From positions 1 through 27,106 of the forward strand of contig CAKUOH010000025.1 of NCBI GenBank assembly GCA_934668765.1: 27,106 bases of DNA, written 5' to 3'. The first letter of the stretch is position 1; each line of letters opens with the position of its first letter. The notes under the pieces are model-generated. The model made no database searches. It was not told where the DNA came from and saw only the letters and a list, made by a program, of their open reading frames with translations. Source of the stretch: an uncultured Helicobacteraceae bacterium. Lineage in GTDB: Bacteria; Campylobacterota; Campylobacteria; Campylobacterales; Helicobacteraceae. Both the position numbers and the translations under genes were made by a program. Of the stretch, positions 7,106-14,363 are shown piece after piece.

Positions 7106-8311
7106 TTAATCAAATTTATTATTGCAAAATTTTATATAAAAAATATGCGCTCCGCAATCATAGCGATAATTTATCTCCATTTTGTGTAGCGAAATAATCT
7201 CTTTTACAATCGATAGCCCCAAGCCATAGCCACTTTTGGTAATATCGCCACGATAAAATGGCTCAAAATAATACGAAATATCATTAACCAAAGGCGCACC
7301 TTTGTTGCTTATCAAAATGCCATTTTCGCCTAGCTCGATATTTACCTCGCCATTGTCGCTGTATTTTATCGCATTTTCTATTAGATTTTTGATTGCCACT
7401 GCAAACAAATGCAAATCGCCTTTAATCTTAACGCTTTTAATGATATTTAGACAAATGGGTTTATCGCTCAAATCCCGCAATGCTTCAAAAACCGCGCTTT
7501 CGCTTAAAAACTCATCATTTTTTAGCTCAAATCCTTCTTCTTGGATTCGCTCGAAATCTAGCATATTTTGACTGATATGATTTAGCGAATTTAAATATTT
7601 TTTCAAATCTTGCTTTAATTCCTCGCCCACTTTTAATTCAAGTGATAGCTGAATCTTAGCTAGTGGCGTCCGCAATTCGTGGGCGATATTGCGCGTGATT
7701 AGCTCTCTTGCTTTTATCATACGGCTAATTTTTTCATTCATTTCATTAAATGCCCTAAAAAGCGCACCAATTTCATCTTTTGAATCCACGCGCAATTTTT
7801 TAGCAAAAATCCCGCGTTTTAGCTCATCTATGCTATCTTTTAGCACATTTAGCGGACGCAAAACTTGATAAAAGAAAAAGAATAAAATCATCATTATAAG
7901 CGCGGATTGAAAGAGTAACATAAAGACTTTGTATTTATCCCACGCATTTAAGTCCTTTTGGCGCACCAAATTTATGCCATTATCATCCAAAAATGCCACG
8001 CTAAAACCCACAAAATTATCATAGCTAAAAATCTTAAAATTTAAAATTCCATTAGATTCGCTATAAAGAATCTCCGCGTTTTTAGGCGCGGTTGCTATGC
8101 GATTATAACCGAAATTTTCCCCGATTTTATATGCCACGCCCAAGTTGCCATTTAGATAATAAGGCGTGATAGTTTGCACTAGGACGATGATTTCATTTTG
8201 CAATCGCTTTTCTTCGCTTTCGTGAATCGCGCTACTTGTGCGAATCGAAAAAATCACATTTGCCACAAATAATATAAGTGCAAGTAACAAAAATTTATAT
8301 CGTAAATGCAA
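7106..8311 (-). CDS. two-component sensor histidine kinase
   Basis: This 401-residue inner-membrane kinase has transmembrane segments at about 7-24 and 128-149 bracketing a small periplasmic domain. A HAMP linker follows at about 150-200 (LRPLNVLKDS...). The HisKA dimerisation helix carries the phospho-accepting H211 in NIAHELRTPLAKI. The ATPase domain has an N box (NLIENAIKYS) and a G2 box (GYGLGLSIVK). The G1 box is atypical (ISNKGAPL, lacking the usual DxGxG aspartate), as in some other kinases of this size class. It resembles the ArsS/DccS type of Campylobacterota; I cannot say which. The TTG start at 8311 is supported by AAAAGG eight bases upstream. Its presumed partner regulator lies 160 bp upstream on the same strand. 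Confidence 0.88.
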   Translation of the reverse strand: MHLRYKFLLLALILFVANVIFSIRTSSAIHESEEKRLQNEIIVLVQTITPYYLNGNLGVAYKIGENFGYNRIATAPKNAEILYSESNGILNFKIFSYDNFVGFSVAFLDDNGINLVRQKDLNAWDKYKVFMLLFQSALIMMILFFFFYQVLRPLNVLKDSIDELKRGIFAKKLRVDSKDEIGALFRAFNEMNEKISRMIKARELITRNIAHELRTPLAKIQLSLELKVGEELKQDLKKYLNSLNHISQNMLDFERIQEEGFELKNDEFLSESAVFEALRDLSDKPICLNIIKSVKIKGDLHLFAVAIKNLIENAIKYSDNGEVNIELGENGILISNKGAPLVNDISYYFEPFYRGDITKSGYGLGLSIVKEIISLHKMEINYRYDCGAHIFYIKFCNNKFD

Positions 8312-8471
8312 AATTTAGCCTTTTAGATTCATTTGAGATTCGCGTGGAATTCGCGCATTTTGGGGCGAGAATCTAATATTTTTGTAATTGAAAGATTTAG
8401 CATTGCCAAATCAAAGCGTCTGCGCAAATCACTAATTAACACTTGCAAATCCAAATAAAATAATGCAAAAT
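8312..8471 (-). other. 160-bp spacer between regulator and kinase genes
   Basis: A gap this long is unusual between a paired regulator and kinase. The minus strand holds an open frame of about 50 codons from a TTG just after the regulator stop, ending near 8325 (it includes KILDSRPKMREFHANLK). I find no ribosome site, so I do not call it a gene. No clear terminator or -10 box is visible. The direct repeat of tttgcaagt near 8472 and 8438 is short. Confidence 0.3.
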
Positions 8472-9137
8472 TTACTTGCAAAATTTATAGCCGATGCCCC
8501 ACACAGATTGAATGAATCGCGGTTCTTTTGCGCTGTCATCGATTTTGCTACGAATATTGCGAATGTGTGTATCAATGCTACGAAGTGTCGTATCCTCGCC
8601 CATTGACGAAATGCTATTTGCGATTTGCTCCCTGCTCATCGGCTTTTGGCGATTTTCTGCTAAAAGTAGCAAAATGCTAAATTCCGTAGGCGTCAAATCG
8701 ATATTCATTCCATCTACCACAACAGAGTGCGATTCGACATTGATTTGTAGATTATCAAACTCCATATTTTTAGGTTTTAATCTGCGAAGCAGGGCATTTA
8801 TTCGCACCAAAAGTTCCACAGGCTCATAAGGTTTGGCAAGATAATCATCTGCCCCCACATCAAAGCCCTCGACTTTATTATACACATCGCCACGCGCGCT
8901 TGAAATGATTATAGGGGCTTGGGTTAGTTTGCGAATCTTTTTGCAGAGTTTGAATCCGTCCATTTCAGGCAAAGTCAAGTCCAAAATGATTAAATCAATA
9001 CTATCGCGTCCCTCCAAAATCTCTAATGCCTTTGCGGGAGAATGCGTAGCGATGACATTGTATTTGCTCTGCGTAAGATAGGCGACAATCAAACTTTGCA
9101 TATCCAAATCATCTTCGATTAGCAGTAATTTGTGCAT
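8472..9137 (-). CDS. OmpR-family response regulator
   Basis: This is a 221-residue transcription regulator. The receiver domain (1-115) has the acidic pair EDD near residue 8, phospho-acceptor D53 in LIILDLTLPEMDG, the switch serine in IIISSARG and the lysine in DYLAKPYEP. The winged-helix DNA-binding domain (about 125-221) shows LTPTEFSILLLLAENR, SMREQIANSI-like and IRSKIDD plus VWGIGYKF, all standard for OmpR/PhoB proteins. It should be phosphorylated by the kinase encoded downstream. It resembles the ArsR/DccR-type regulators of Campylobacterota, without enough specificity to choose a name. The ATG at 9137 follows a strong CGGAGG site, and a TATAAT box lies at 9214-9219. Confidence 0.92.
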   Translation of the reverse strand: MHKLLLIEDDLDMQSLIVAYLTQSKYNVIATHSPAKALEILEGRDSIDLIILDLTLPEMDGFKLCKKIRKLTQAPIIISSARGDVYNKVEGFDVGADDYLAKPYEPVELLVRINALLRRLKPKNMEFDNLQINVESHSVVVDGMNIDLTPTEFSILLLLAENRQKPMSREQIANSISSMGEDTTLRSIDTHIRNIRSKIDDSAKEPRFIQSVWGIGYKFCK

Positions 9138-9213
9138 TTTTGCCTCCGTGTTTGTAGTTTATATGCGAATCTAGCGCGATTTAACGCGCAAAAATCGCAT
9201 TTTAAAAGCCAAA

Positions 9214-9219
9214 ATTATA
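9214..9219 (-). promoter_or_regulatory. -10 box for the response-regulator gene
   Basis: The minus strand reads TAGTATAAT about 77 bases before the ATG at 9137. The implied leader of about 70 nt ends in a strong CGGAGGCAAAA ribosome site. The leader contains a short inverted repeat, gcgatttttgcgcgttaaatcgc (interrupted), which might be an operator or a weak hairpin. Confidence 0.5.
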
Positions 9220-9272
9220 CTACAAATATTTTAAGAATTTGTTATGGCATAGACTTAGCAAAATAAGGCAAT

Positions 9273-9830
9273 CTATTTTTTGCATATATACACAAACGCA
9301 GGTGGGATATTTAGCACAACGCTTTTACTTTTTTGCACTTCATCAAATGTCTTATAAAGTTTGCGTTTAAAAACTTTTGCGCTTGGCAGGGGCGAGTGGT
9401 AGGCAAATGTATTAAAATATCCGCCCTGCGATAGCGCACCATAGACGCTTTTTAGCATTACACTTTGTTCTCTAATACCCAAAAACGACCACGGAATGCC
9501 ACTTATGATAATGTCCGCACTCTCCATATCGCGCTCTTTCATCATTGCGCTTAAATCTTTTGCCGAGCCTAGCGCAATATCCAAATTTGGAAATTTTGCT
9601 TTTAGCTCCCGTGCGAAGTTTGGATTGATTTCTACAGCGAAAAACTTTGCATTTGGGGACTTTTTGCGCAATATTTCCTTTGTAAATGCCCCGCTACCTG
9701 CGCCGATTTCGATGATATTATTCGCACACTTAAGATTCACACATTCAGTAATGACTTCTGCTAAACTCTTGGAGCTTTTACAGAGCGCACCTGTGGTTTT
9801 TGGGTGGCGAATATAATTTAAGAGAAACAT
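9273..9830 (-). CDS. SAM-dependent methyltransferase, phospholipid N-methyltransferase-like
   Basis: This 185-residue class I methyltransferase has motif I IIEIGAGSGAFTKEIL near residues 39-55, an acidic residue ending the second strand (FFAVEINP), and a post-motif segment IIISGIPWSFL where related enzymes carry a substrate loop. The ending VVLNIPPAFVYICKK resembles the C-terminus of PmtA-type phospholipid N-methyltransferases (COG3963) and of rRNA dimethyladenosine enzymes. The N-terminal FLLNYIRHPKTTGAL stretch fits membrane-associated PmtA relatives. The substrate is inferred only from family resemblance. It is a single gene, with the tRNA upstream on the same strand and no tight operon partner. 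Confidence 0.68.
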   Translation of the reverse strand: MFLLNYIRHPKTTGALCKSSKSLAEVITECVNLKCANNIIEIGAGSGAFTKEILRKKSPNAKFFAVEINPNFARELKAKFPNLDIALGSAKDLSAMMKERDMESADIIISGIPWSFLGIREQSVMLKSVYGALSQGGYFNTFAYHSPLPSAKVFKRKLYKTFDEVQKSKSVVLNIPPAFVYICKK

Positions 9831-9992
9831 AATCTGCCTTTGATTTTATGAAAATTTTTTAAAAATAAAGTGCAATTATAGCGCAAATAAAGGCACAAAT
9901 CTTAACAAAATATTAAAATTTTGTGCTTATTGAATCTTATGAATTAAATCTTATGAATCTTGGTGGAATTTGGTTAAATAAAGTCGCAAAAG

Positions 9993-10069
9993 TGGTGTGC
10001 CCAGAGGGATTCAAACCCCCGACCTACAGGACCGCAACCTATTGCTCTATTCAGCTGAGCTATGGGCAC
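9993..10069 (-). tRNA. tRNA-Arg (anticodon GCG), CCA encoded
   Basis: The minus strand folds as a complete tRNA. The acceptor stem GTGCCCA pairs with TGGGCAC. The D arm is GCTC/GAGC, the anticodon stem ATAGG/CCTGT encloses the loop TTGCGGT, the T arm is GGGGG/CCCTC with loop TTTGAAT, and the discriminator is A followed by genomic CCA. The anticodon in the loop is GCG, which reads CGC and CGU arginine codons. Most bacteria use ACG (inosine) for this box, so G34 is noteworthy. The fold is perfect in the acceptor stem, so the gene looks functional. Confidence 0.92.
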
Positions 10070-10085
10070 AAAAAATAAAGCGCAA

Positions 10086-10091
10086 ATTATA
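10086..10091 (-). promoter_or_regulatory. -10 box for tRNA-Arg
   Basis: The minus strand reads TTTACTATAATTTGCG, which puts the predicted start about 10 bases before the mature tRNA 5' end. This suits a short-leader tRNA transcript. Confidence 0.55.
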
Positions 10092-10218
10092 GTAAATTTA
10101 ACTTTATATTTTGCTTTAAAAAAATATAATCTTTAAGTTTCGCTAGATTTGCAAACTAAAAGCGCAAATCAATCTTTTTTAGATTCGTCATTTGTTAGAT
10201 TCTTGCGCTAGATTCGCC

Positions 10219-10419
10219 CTATTCTACTTCAAATCCGCTATCTAAAATCGCCTCTTTGATAGATTCTAAACTCGCAGGAGATTCGTAATCCACGCGCACA
10301 ATTCGCGCCTCCAAATCTACACGCACTTCGCTCACACCTTCAATCTCGCTCACAAATCGCGTGATTTTATCCACGCAATGATTGCAGTGCATTCCGCACA
10401 CTTTTATTTCCGCAATCAT
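10219..10419 (-). CDS. copP: CopP-like copper-binding HMA-domain protein
   Basis: This is a 66-residue single heavy-metal-associated domain with the metal site GMHCNHC at residues 9-15, followed by the usual beta-alpha-beta-beta-alpha-beta pattern ([19 protein letters not shown], then [13 protein letters not shown]). Such proteins carry Cu(I) in the cytoplasm and deliver it to or from a CopA-type P-ATPase. In H. pylori copP normally follows copA; here it overlaps the end of luxS by 4 bp (ATGA) and no ATPase gene is visible, so translation is probably coupled to luxS. It could equally be a chaperone for another metal ATPase. Confidence 0.82.
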   Translation of the reverse strand: MIAEIKVCGMHCNHCVDKITRFVSEIEGVSEVRVDLEARIVRVDYESPASLESIKEAILDSGFEVE

Positions 10420-10931
10420 TTCACGCTACCAAGCATTTCATCACTTAAAAGCAACTCACTCGTATTCATAATGCCAACGCCCCGCTCTAGCGTGGTTGAA
10501 GCAATCTTTTGCGCCTCATTTAGTGAGTGCATTTCAAAAGTCCCGCATTGATATTTGTTTGCCTCAGGGATTGAATCTGTTTTTAAAATATCACGCATAC
10601 TCGCTTCCCACGCCTCTTTTACGCGCTCACTGCTAGGCACACCAATGGTGCTCATATAAAAGCCCGTGCGACAGCCCATAGGCGAAATATCGATAATCTC
10701 CACACTATTTTCGCCACTTGGCGCATTTAGGTGTTCGCGCATAAATCCTGCAAACAAATGCTCCATCGTATGAATCCCTTTTTCGCTTAAAATCTCTTCA
10801 TTTGGCTTACAAAAGCGCAAATCAAAAACGGCGATTTTATCGCCCTTTGGCGTCTCCATAGTTTTGGCAAGGCGCACCGCAGGGGCTGGCATAATGGTAT
10901 GATTTACTTTAAAACTATCTAATAGTGGCAT
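10416..10931 (-). CDS. luxS: S-ribosylhomocysteine lyase (AI-2 synthase)
   Basis: LuxS splits S-ribosylhomocysteine into homocysteine and DPD, the AI-2 precursor, in the activated methyl cycle. The 171-residue product is of family length. The metal ligands are visible as HTMEH (residues about 54-58) with the cysteine of [13 protein letters not shown]. The catalytic cysteine lies in GCRTGFYM and the substrate region begins [14 protein letters not shown]. The ATG at 10931 follows an AAAGGAC site, and a TGCTACAAT extended -10 box lies about 45 bases further upstream. The gene forms a two-gene unit with copP. Confidence 0.96.
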   Translation of the reverse strand: MPLLDSFKVNHTIMPAPAVRLAKTMETPKGDKIAVFDLRFCKPNEEILSEKGIHTMEHLFAGFMREHLNAPSGENSVEIIDISPMGCRTGFYMSTIGVPSSERVKEAWEASMRDILKTDSIPEANKYQCGTFEMHSLNEAQKIASTTLERGVGIMNTSELLLSDEMLGSVK

Positions 10932-10975
10932 TTTTTGTCCTTTGTGTTTGAATTTTTGTAAATTTTAAAAGCGCG

Positions 10976-10981
10976 ATTGTA
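10976..10981 (-). promoter_or_regulatory. extended -10 box for luxS-copP
   Basis: The minus strand reads TATGCTACAATCG, a TGn-type extended -10 with hexamer TACAAT. The predicted start gives a leader of about 38 nt ending at the luxS ribosome site. Confidence 0.5.
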
Positions 10982-11038
10982 GCATAAAAAGATAAAAATG
11001 TCGCAAATCCTAGCGCGAAAGTTTCTTTGGCACACACA

Positions 11039-11701
11039 TCAAAGATATGACGCACTTTTAGCAAATTCCACCGCTTCAAGCGTGTCGCTAAAAACAAATT
11101 TGCTAATTTGCTCCAAATCCTTGCGCACTCCATATCCGCAAAGCACACCAAGTCCCACAATTCCCGCGCTTTTGGCAGCCATTAAGTCTAAAATCGTATC
11201 GCCTATCATAAATGTATTATGCGCCTTTGCGCAAATCCCAAGTGATTCCAACCCCTGCAATGCCTTTAAAATCGGCTCTTTGTGCGGTTTTGGCTCTTTT
11301 ACATTGTCTCTGCCTATTATGACGCTAAAATATTTTGCTACCCCAAATCTTTCCAAAAGTTTTCTGCTTGAATCACTTGACTTTGTCGTAACAATGCCTA
11401 TTGCAGCAAATTTGTAAGCCATCTCTATCGCTTCTATTGCTCCATCAATCATTTTAGTTTTATCATCACAAATCGTTCTATAATGCACTCCATAATCATC
11501 TTTGCATTGTTGTATTTTATTATCTGCTACGCCAAAAATACGCAACATTTTTTCTAAATCATAACCTATATATTTCGTTACATTAGATTCGCTTAAAATA
11601 GGCATTTTGTGCTTTTCAAACACCACGCAAAAGCTCTCATAAATCGCTGGTGTCGAATCTATCAGCGTCCCGTCCATATCAAACAAGATTATTTTTTCCA
11701 T
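11039..11701 (-). CDS. gph: HAD-superfamily phosphatase, phosphoglycolate-phosphatase-like
   Basis: This 220-residue HAD hydrolase carries all four motifs: FDMDGTLIDS (I) at residues 7-16, IGIVTTKSS (II), the lysine within KEPKPHKEPI (III), and FMIGDTILDLMAA (IV). The helical cap between motifs I and II is of the class used by Gph and pyrophosphatase PpaX. Substrates proposed for such enzymes include 2-phosphoglycolate; the exact substrate cannot be read from sequence. It starts 16 bp after the MATE gene, which makes it the last member of a coaE-MATE-gph run. The gene symbol is a best family match only. Confidence 0.78.
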   Translation of the reverse strand: MEKIILFDMDGTLIDSTPAIYESFCVVFEKHKMPILSESNVTKYIGYDLEKMLRIFGVADNKIQQCKDDYGVHYRTICDDKTKMIDGAIEAIEMAYKFAAIGIVTTKSSDSSRKLLERFGVAKYFSVIIGRDNVKEPKPHKEPILKALQGLESLGICAKAHNTFMIGDTILDLMAAKSAGIVGLGVLCGYGVRKDLEQISKFVFSDTLEAVEFAKSASYL

Positions 11702-11717
11702 TTTGCCCTGCCCGTGT

Positions 11718-13115
11718 TTAAGGTTTTAAATTGCGAAACTCGCATTTTAGCACGATTATGCTTACCACAAAGGCGCAAGATAGCGCAAGTGGATAACTCG
11801 CCCAAATCCCGCTTTCGCCGTAAGTGTGTGCCATTATCGGCAATAAAATCGCCATAAATATGAGATTGTGGCAAAGCGAAATGATGATTGAACCTTTGAT
11901 TCGCCCTATCGCCTGTAAGAACGCGCTTGATATAATGTTAAATCCTACGAATAAATATCCCAAAAAATAGATTTGTGCCGCAGCGACTAAATCGCCCAAA
12001 AGTGCCATATCATCGGCTTTGAGAAAGATTCGTGCGATTTGTGGCGTGAAGAAAAATATAATTAAATAAATGGCGATTCCAAAGAGCAAAGCGCAGATTA
12101 TAGCGATTTTAAAGGCAGACAATACGCGCTCCATTAGCTTTGCGCCAAAATTATAGCTCACAATGGGCTGAAGTCCGTGCGATAACGCCAAAATGCACCC
12201 AAAGCAAACCGAGCTAACATAAAGCATAATGCTTAAAATCGCAATGCCCTGCGTGGAATCTAGGCTTGATAAAAGCAGATTCATAAATAAAATGATTGCC
12301 CCAAAGGCAAACTCCGACATTGATGGCGAAATCCCGCTAATTAGCGACTTTTTAAACGCACTGATAGAAAAAACAAGCATAAAATAAAGCTCTCCATCCT
12401 TGCGTAAAAAATGTTTTAAAATGATGATTAGCCCAATGAAATGCCCTAAAATCGTGCTAAATCCCGCGCCAAACATTCCCCAATGCCACTTAAAAATAAA
12501 AATGTAATTTAGAATGATATTACAAAGCGAACCCACCACAAAGGAAATCATCGTCCGATTCGGGGCTTTGTCATTTCTAGCAAAGGAGCAAAGCACGGAT
12601 TGCGCCATTATGATTGCTCCGCCTAGCAAAATGACGCCTAAATATTCCACCAAAAATGGCTCTAACTCGGCGTTTGCGCCCAAAGCTCTTGCTAGATTTT
12701 CGCGAAAAATATAAAGCACAATGCCCAAAATCGCGCCAAATGCGATAGTGATATAAATCGTAGAATTAAAGATGATTCGCGCTTTTAGTGGTTTTCCCGC
12801 GCCTAATGCAATAGAAGCTAATGCTGCGCCACCGATTCCAAAGAGTAATTCGATTCCTGTGAAAAATGTAAAAATCGGCACAGATAGCCCGATTGCCGCA
12901 AGTCCAAGCTCACCAATGCCCTGCCCCACGAAAATCCCATCGACTATGACATAAGTGGAAAGGACTAGCATAGAGACAAAGGCTGGCAGTGAGTATGAGA
13001 AAAATAGCTTTAAAATAGGCGCATTGCGCAAATCTAGCTTTTCTTTTTTATTTTGCTTTGTTTGCTTTGGTGATTTGGGCGATTTGCGTGATTTTTGGGC
13101 TATCTTTTTTGTCAT
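11718..13115 (-). CDS. MATE-family multidrug/cation efflux transporter
   Basis: This 465-residue inner-membrane protein has about 12 hydrophobic spans in two similar halves, beginning PILKLFFSYSLPAFVSMLVLS after a lysine-rich cytoplasmic tail of some 30 residues. Conserved MATE features include VDGIFVGQGIGELGLAA in helices 1-2, CSFARNDKAPNRTM after helix 6, and HGLQPIVSYNFGA in the second half. MATE proteins export drugs or metabolites in exchange for Na+ or H+; the substrate is unknown here. The Lys/Ser/Pro-rich N-terminal extension is longer than usual. The ATG lies 8 bp after the coaE stop with AGGAATCC in front of it, so it is co-transcribed with coaE. Confidence 0.9.
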   Translation of the reverse strand: MTKKIAQKSRKSPKSPKQTKQNKKEKLDLRNAPILKLFFSYSLPAFVSMLVLSTYVIVDGIFVGQGIGELGLAAIGLSVPIFTFFTGIELLFGIGGAALASIALGAGKPLKARIIFNSTIYITIAFGAILGIVLYIFRENLARALGANAELEPFLVEYLGVILLGGAIIMAQSVLCSFARNDKAPNRTMISFVVGSLCNIILNYIFIFKWHWGMFGAGFSTILGHFIGLIIILKHFLRKDGELYFMLVFSISAFKKSLISGISPSMSEFAFGAIILFMNLLLSSLDSTQGIAILSIMLYVSSVCFGCILALSHGLQPIVSYNFGAKLMERVLSAFKIAIICALLFGIAIYLIIFFFTPQIARIFLKADDMALLGDLVAAAQIYFLGYLFVGFNIISSAFLQAIGRIKGSIIISLCHNLIFMAILLPIMAHTYGESGIWASYPLALSCAFVVSIIVLKCEFRNLKP

Positions 13116-13123
13116 TTGGATTC

Positions 13124-13771
13124 CTAATTATTTGTAATCGTTTTCAAAAACGCTTCGATTTTAGTCTGCAAATCGCGCACATTGCCTGTATTTTCGATGA
13201 CAAAATCCGCTTTTTGCTTTTTAGATTCAATATCCATTTGATTTGATAGGCGCGTTTTGGCTTCATCTATGCTTAAATTATCGCGTTTTTGGATTCGCTC
13301 TAACTGCAAATCGCGTGGCGTGTAGATTAGCAAGACGCGCGAGATTGCATAGCCCCTGCCCCGCTCTTGCAATTCAAAAAAAAGTGGAATGTCGATAAAG
13401 TAAATAATGTTTTGTGATTCAAGTTTTTGTGCTTCGATTTTTACACACTCACGGATTTTGGGGTGGAGAATTGATTCTAAAATGCGCAGTTTTTCTTTGT
13501 CGGTAAATACGATTTTGCCAAGCTTTTTGCGGTTGATTTGTAGTTTGGATTTGTGTGAATCGCCAGAATCTTCGCTAGATTCACACGAATCTAAAATTTC
13601 ATCTCCAAAGATTCGCACCACTTCATTTGCGCTTTGCTCCAAAACATCGTGTGCGATTAAGTCCGTGTCGATTATGGGATAGCCGTGCAGTTTTAGAATA
13701 CTGCAAACGGTGGATTTGCCTGTGGCGATGCCACCTGTGATGGCGATAGCATTCTTAAAATCGTGCGTCAT
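13124..13771 (-). CDS. coaE: dephospho-CoA kinase
   Basis: CoaE phosphorylates the 3'-hydroxyl of dephospho-CoA in the last step of coenzyme A synthesis. The 215-residue protein has the P-loop GGIATGKST near residues 13-21, the DTDLIAHD motif, the LHPKIRE segment, and IPLFFEL with DIPLFFE-type lid residues. It ends with the QKADFVIENTG motif. It is slightly longer than usual because a hydrophilic stretch, roughly residues 60-74 (LDSCESSEDSGDSHKS), sits between the conserved RIFGDEI and INRKKLG. That stretch is encoded by a palindromic DNA insert. First gene of the coaE-MATE-gph run, with a GAGAG ribosome site. Confidence 0.93.
   Translation of the reverse strand: MTHDFKNAIAITGGIATGKSTVCSILKLHGYPIIDTDLIAHDVLEQSANEVVRIFGDEILDSCESSEDSGDSHKSKLQINRKKLGKIVFTDKEKLRILESILHPKIRECVKIEAQKLESQNIIYFIDIPLFFELQERGRGYAISRVLLIYTPRDLQLERIQKRDNLSIDEAKTRLSNQMDIESKKQKADFVIENTGNVRDLQTKIEAFLKTITNN
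13548..13591 (-). repeat. palindromic in-frame insert in coaE
   Basis: The 14-nt arms gatttgtgtgaatc (13548-13561) and gattcacacgaatc (13578-13591) are reverse complements at 13 of 14 positions, with a 16-nt loop. The segment encodes the acidic/serine-rich stretch that ordinary CoaE lacks. The same GATTC-N4-GAATC dyad recurs elsewhere in the window. Confidence 0.7.
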
Positions 13772-14008
13772 TTTTCTCTCAATTTGTTCTGGGGTAGTGC
13801 TTTGCGTTGTTTATCTTGCATATTAGTTTATTTTGTGTTTATATTAAAATAATCAGCAATTCTAGTATCTTGCGCAAGATTTGTGGGTTGTGCCGAAAAA
13901 TTCGAGCGAAAATAGGACATAAAGAAGTCCATTGAGCGAGATTTTTTCAAACTCCCGCAAAGATTGCGTAAGAGACGAATTGCCAAAACCCAAAGACAAA
14001 TTGCCCCT
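13772..14008. other. 237-bp intergenic region with dispersed-repeat remnants
   Basis: It lies upstream of coaE and downstream of the small membrane-protein gene. It contains the 18-mer acccaaagacaaattgcc near 13987-14005 (also at 4447-4464). A block at about 13910-13975 (ccattgagcgag ... actcccgcaaagattgcg) has a diverged likeness near 20710-20765. On the minus strand the far end could hold the coaE promoter (tattttaatataaac region), but no clear TATAAT is visible. I find no credible ORF. Confidence 0.4.
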
Positions 14009-14257
14009 TTATTTCCCTTGATTTTTGGTAATCGCCCTCATCGATGGGTCATCTTGCAATACCGTCGCATTTCTATCCATAATTTCCTTTTCGTCTCCGA
14101 CTTTATGCTGAACAAAGTCCTTGTTTGCTTCTTGCATCACGCTTTTGCCGAGATTAGAAGCCTCATTTACCACAGGAATCGGCTCTTTTTTGATAAAAGT
14201 ATAGTAGCCTACCACGCCTACCACGCCCAAAACTACAAGTTTGCCTACATTACTCAT
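14009..14257 (-). CDS. small membrane-anchored protein of unknown function
   Basis: This 82-residue protein starts MSNVGKLVVLGVVGVVGYYTF, a single glycine/valine-rich hydrophobic span of about 17 residues that should act as a membrane anchor or uncleaved signal. A charged, probably periplasmic or cytoplasmic tail follows, with no cysteine and no motif I recognise. The ATG at 14257 has a good AAAGGAGC ribosome site and a TATAAT box further upstream shared with the divergent ubiD gene. The sequence is not low-complexity and codon use matches the neighbours, so I regard it as a real gene, but assign no function. Confidence 0.68.
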   Translation of the reverse strand: MSNVGKLVVLGVVGVVGYYTFIKKEPIPVVNEASNLGKSVMQEANKDFVQHKVGDEKEIMDRNATVLQDDPSMRAITKNQGK

Positions 14258-14322
14258 TATCTGCTCCTTTGTTTATTTTGCGTTTAAAATCGGCGATTCT
14301 AGCATAATAATGCAAAATCTAT

Positions 14323-14330
14323 ATTATAAT
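14323..14330. promoter_or_regulatory. bidirectional -10 region between ubiD and the small membrane gene
   Basis: The segment atattataatat contains TATAAT on the plus strand (14325-14330) and on the minus strand (14328-14323). The plus copy gives a start about 27 nt before the ubiD GTG at 14364. The minus copy gives a leader of roughly 60 nt for the gene starting at 14257. It also argues against using any ubiD start upstream of 14325. Confidence 0.6.
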
Positions 14331-14363
14331 ATCGCTAAAATTTCATTGGACGAAAGGCGCGAA

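Noticed and set aside
8325..8471. Roughly 50-codon ORF between the regulator and kinase genes
   Set aside because: TTG/GTG start only, no ribosome site, no recognisable domain; probably chance.
9900..9930. A/T-rich hairpin (acaaaat...attttgt) upstream of the methyltransferase gene
   Set aside because: The stem is all A/T except two pairs and lacks a T-run in the right place; not a credible terminator.
9993..10069. tRNA-Arg as an integration site
   Set aside because: No integrase, no displaced 3'-end copy and no phage-type genes nearby.
14241..14363. Upstream extension of ubiD from TTG 14241 or ATG 14310
   Set aside because: It would overlap the divergent gene and start before the TATAAT box; the GTG at 14364 has the ribosome site and family-like N-terminus.
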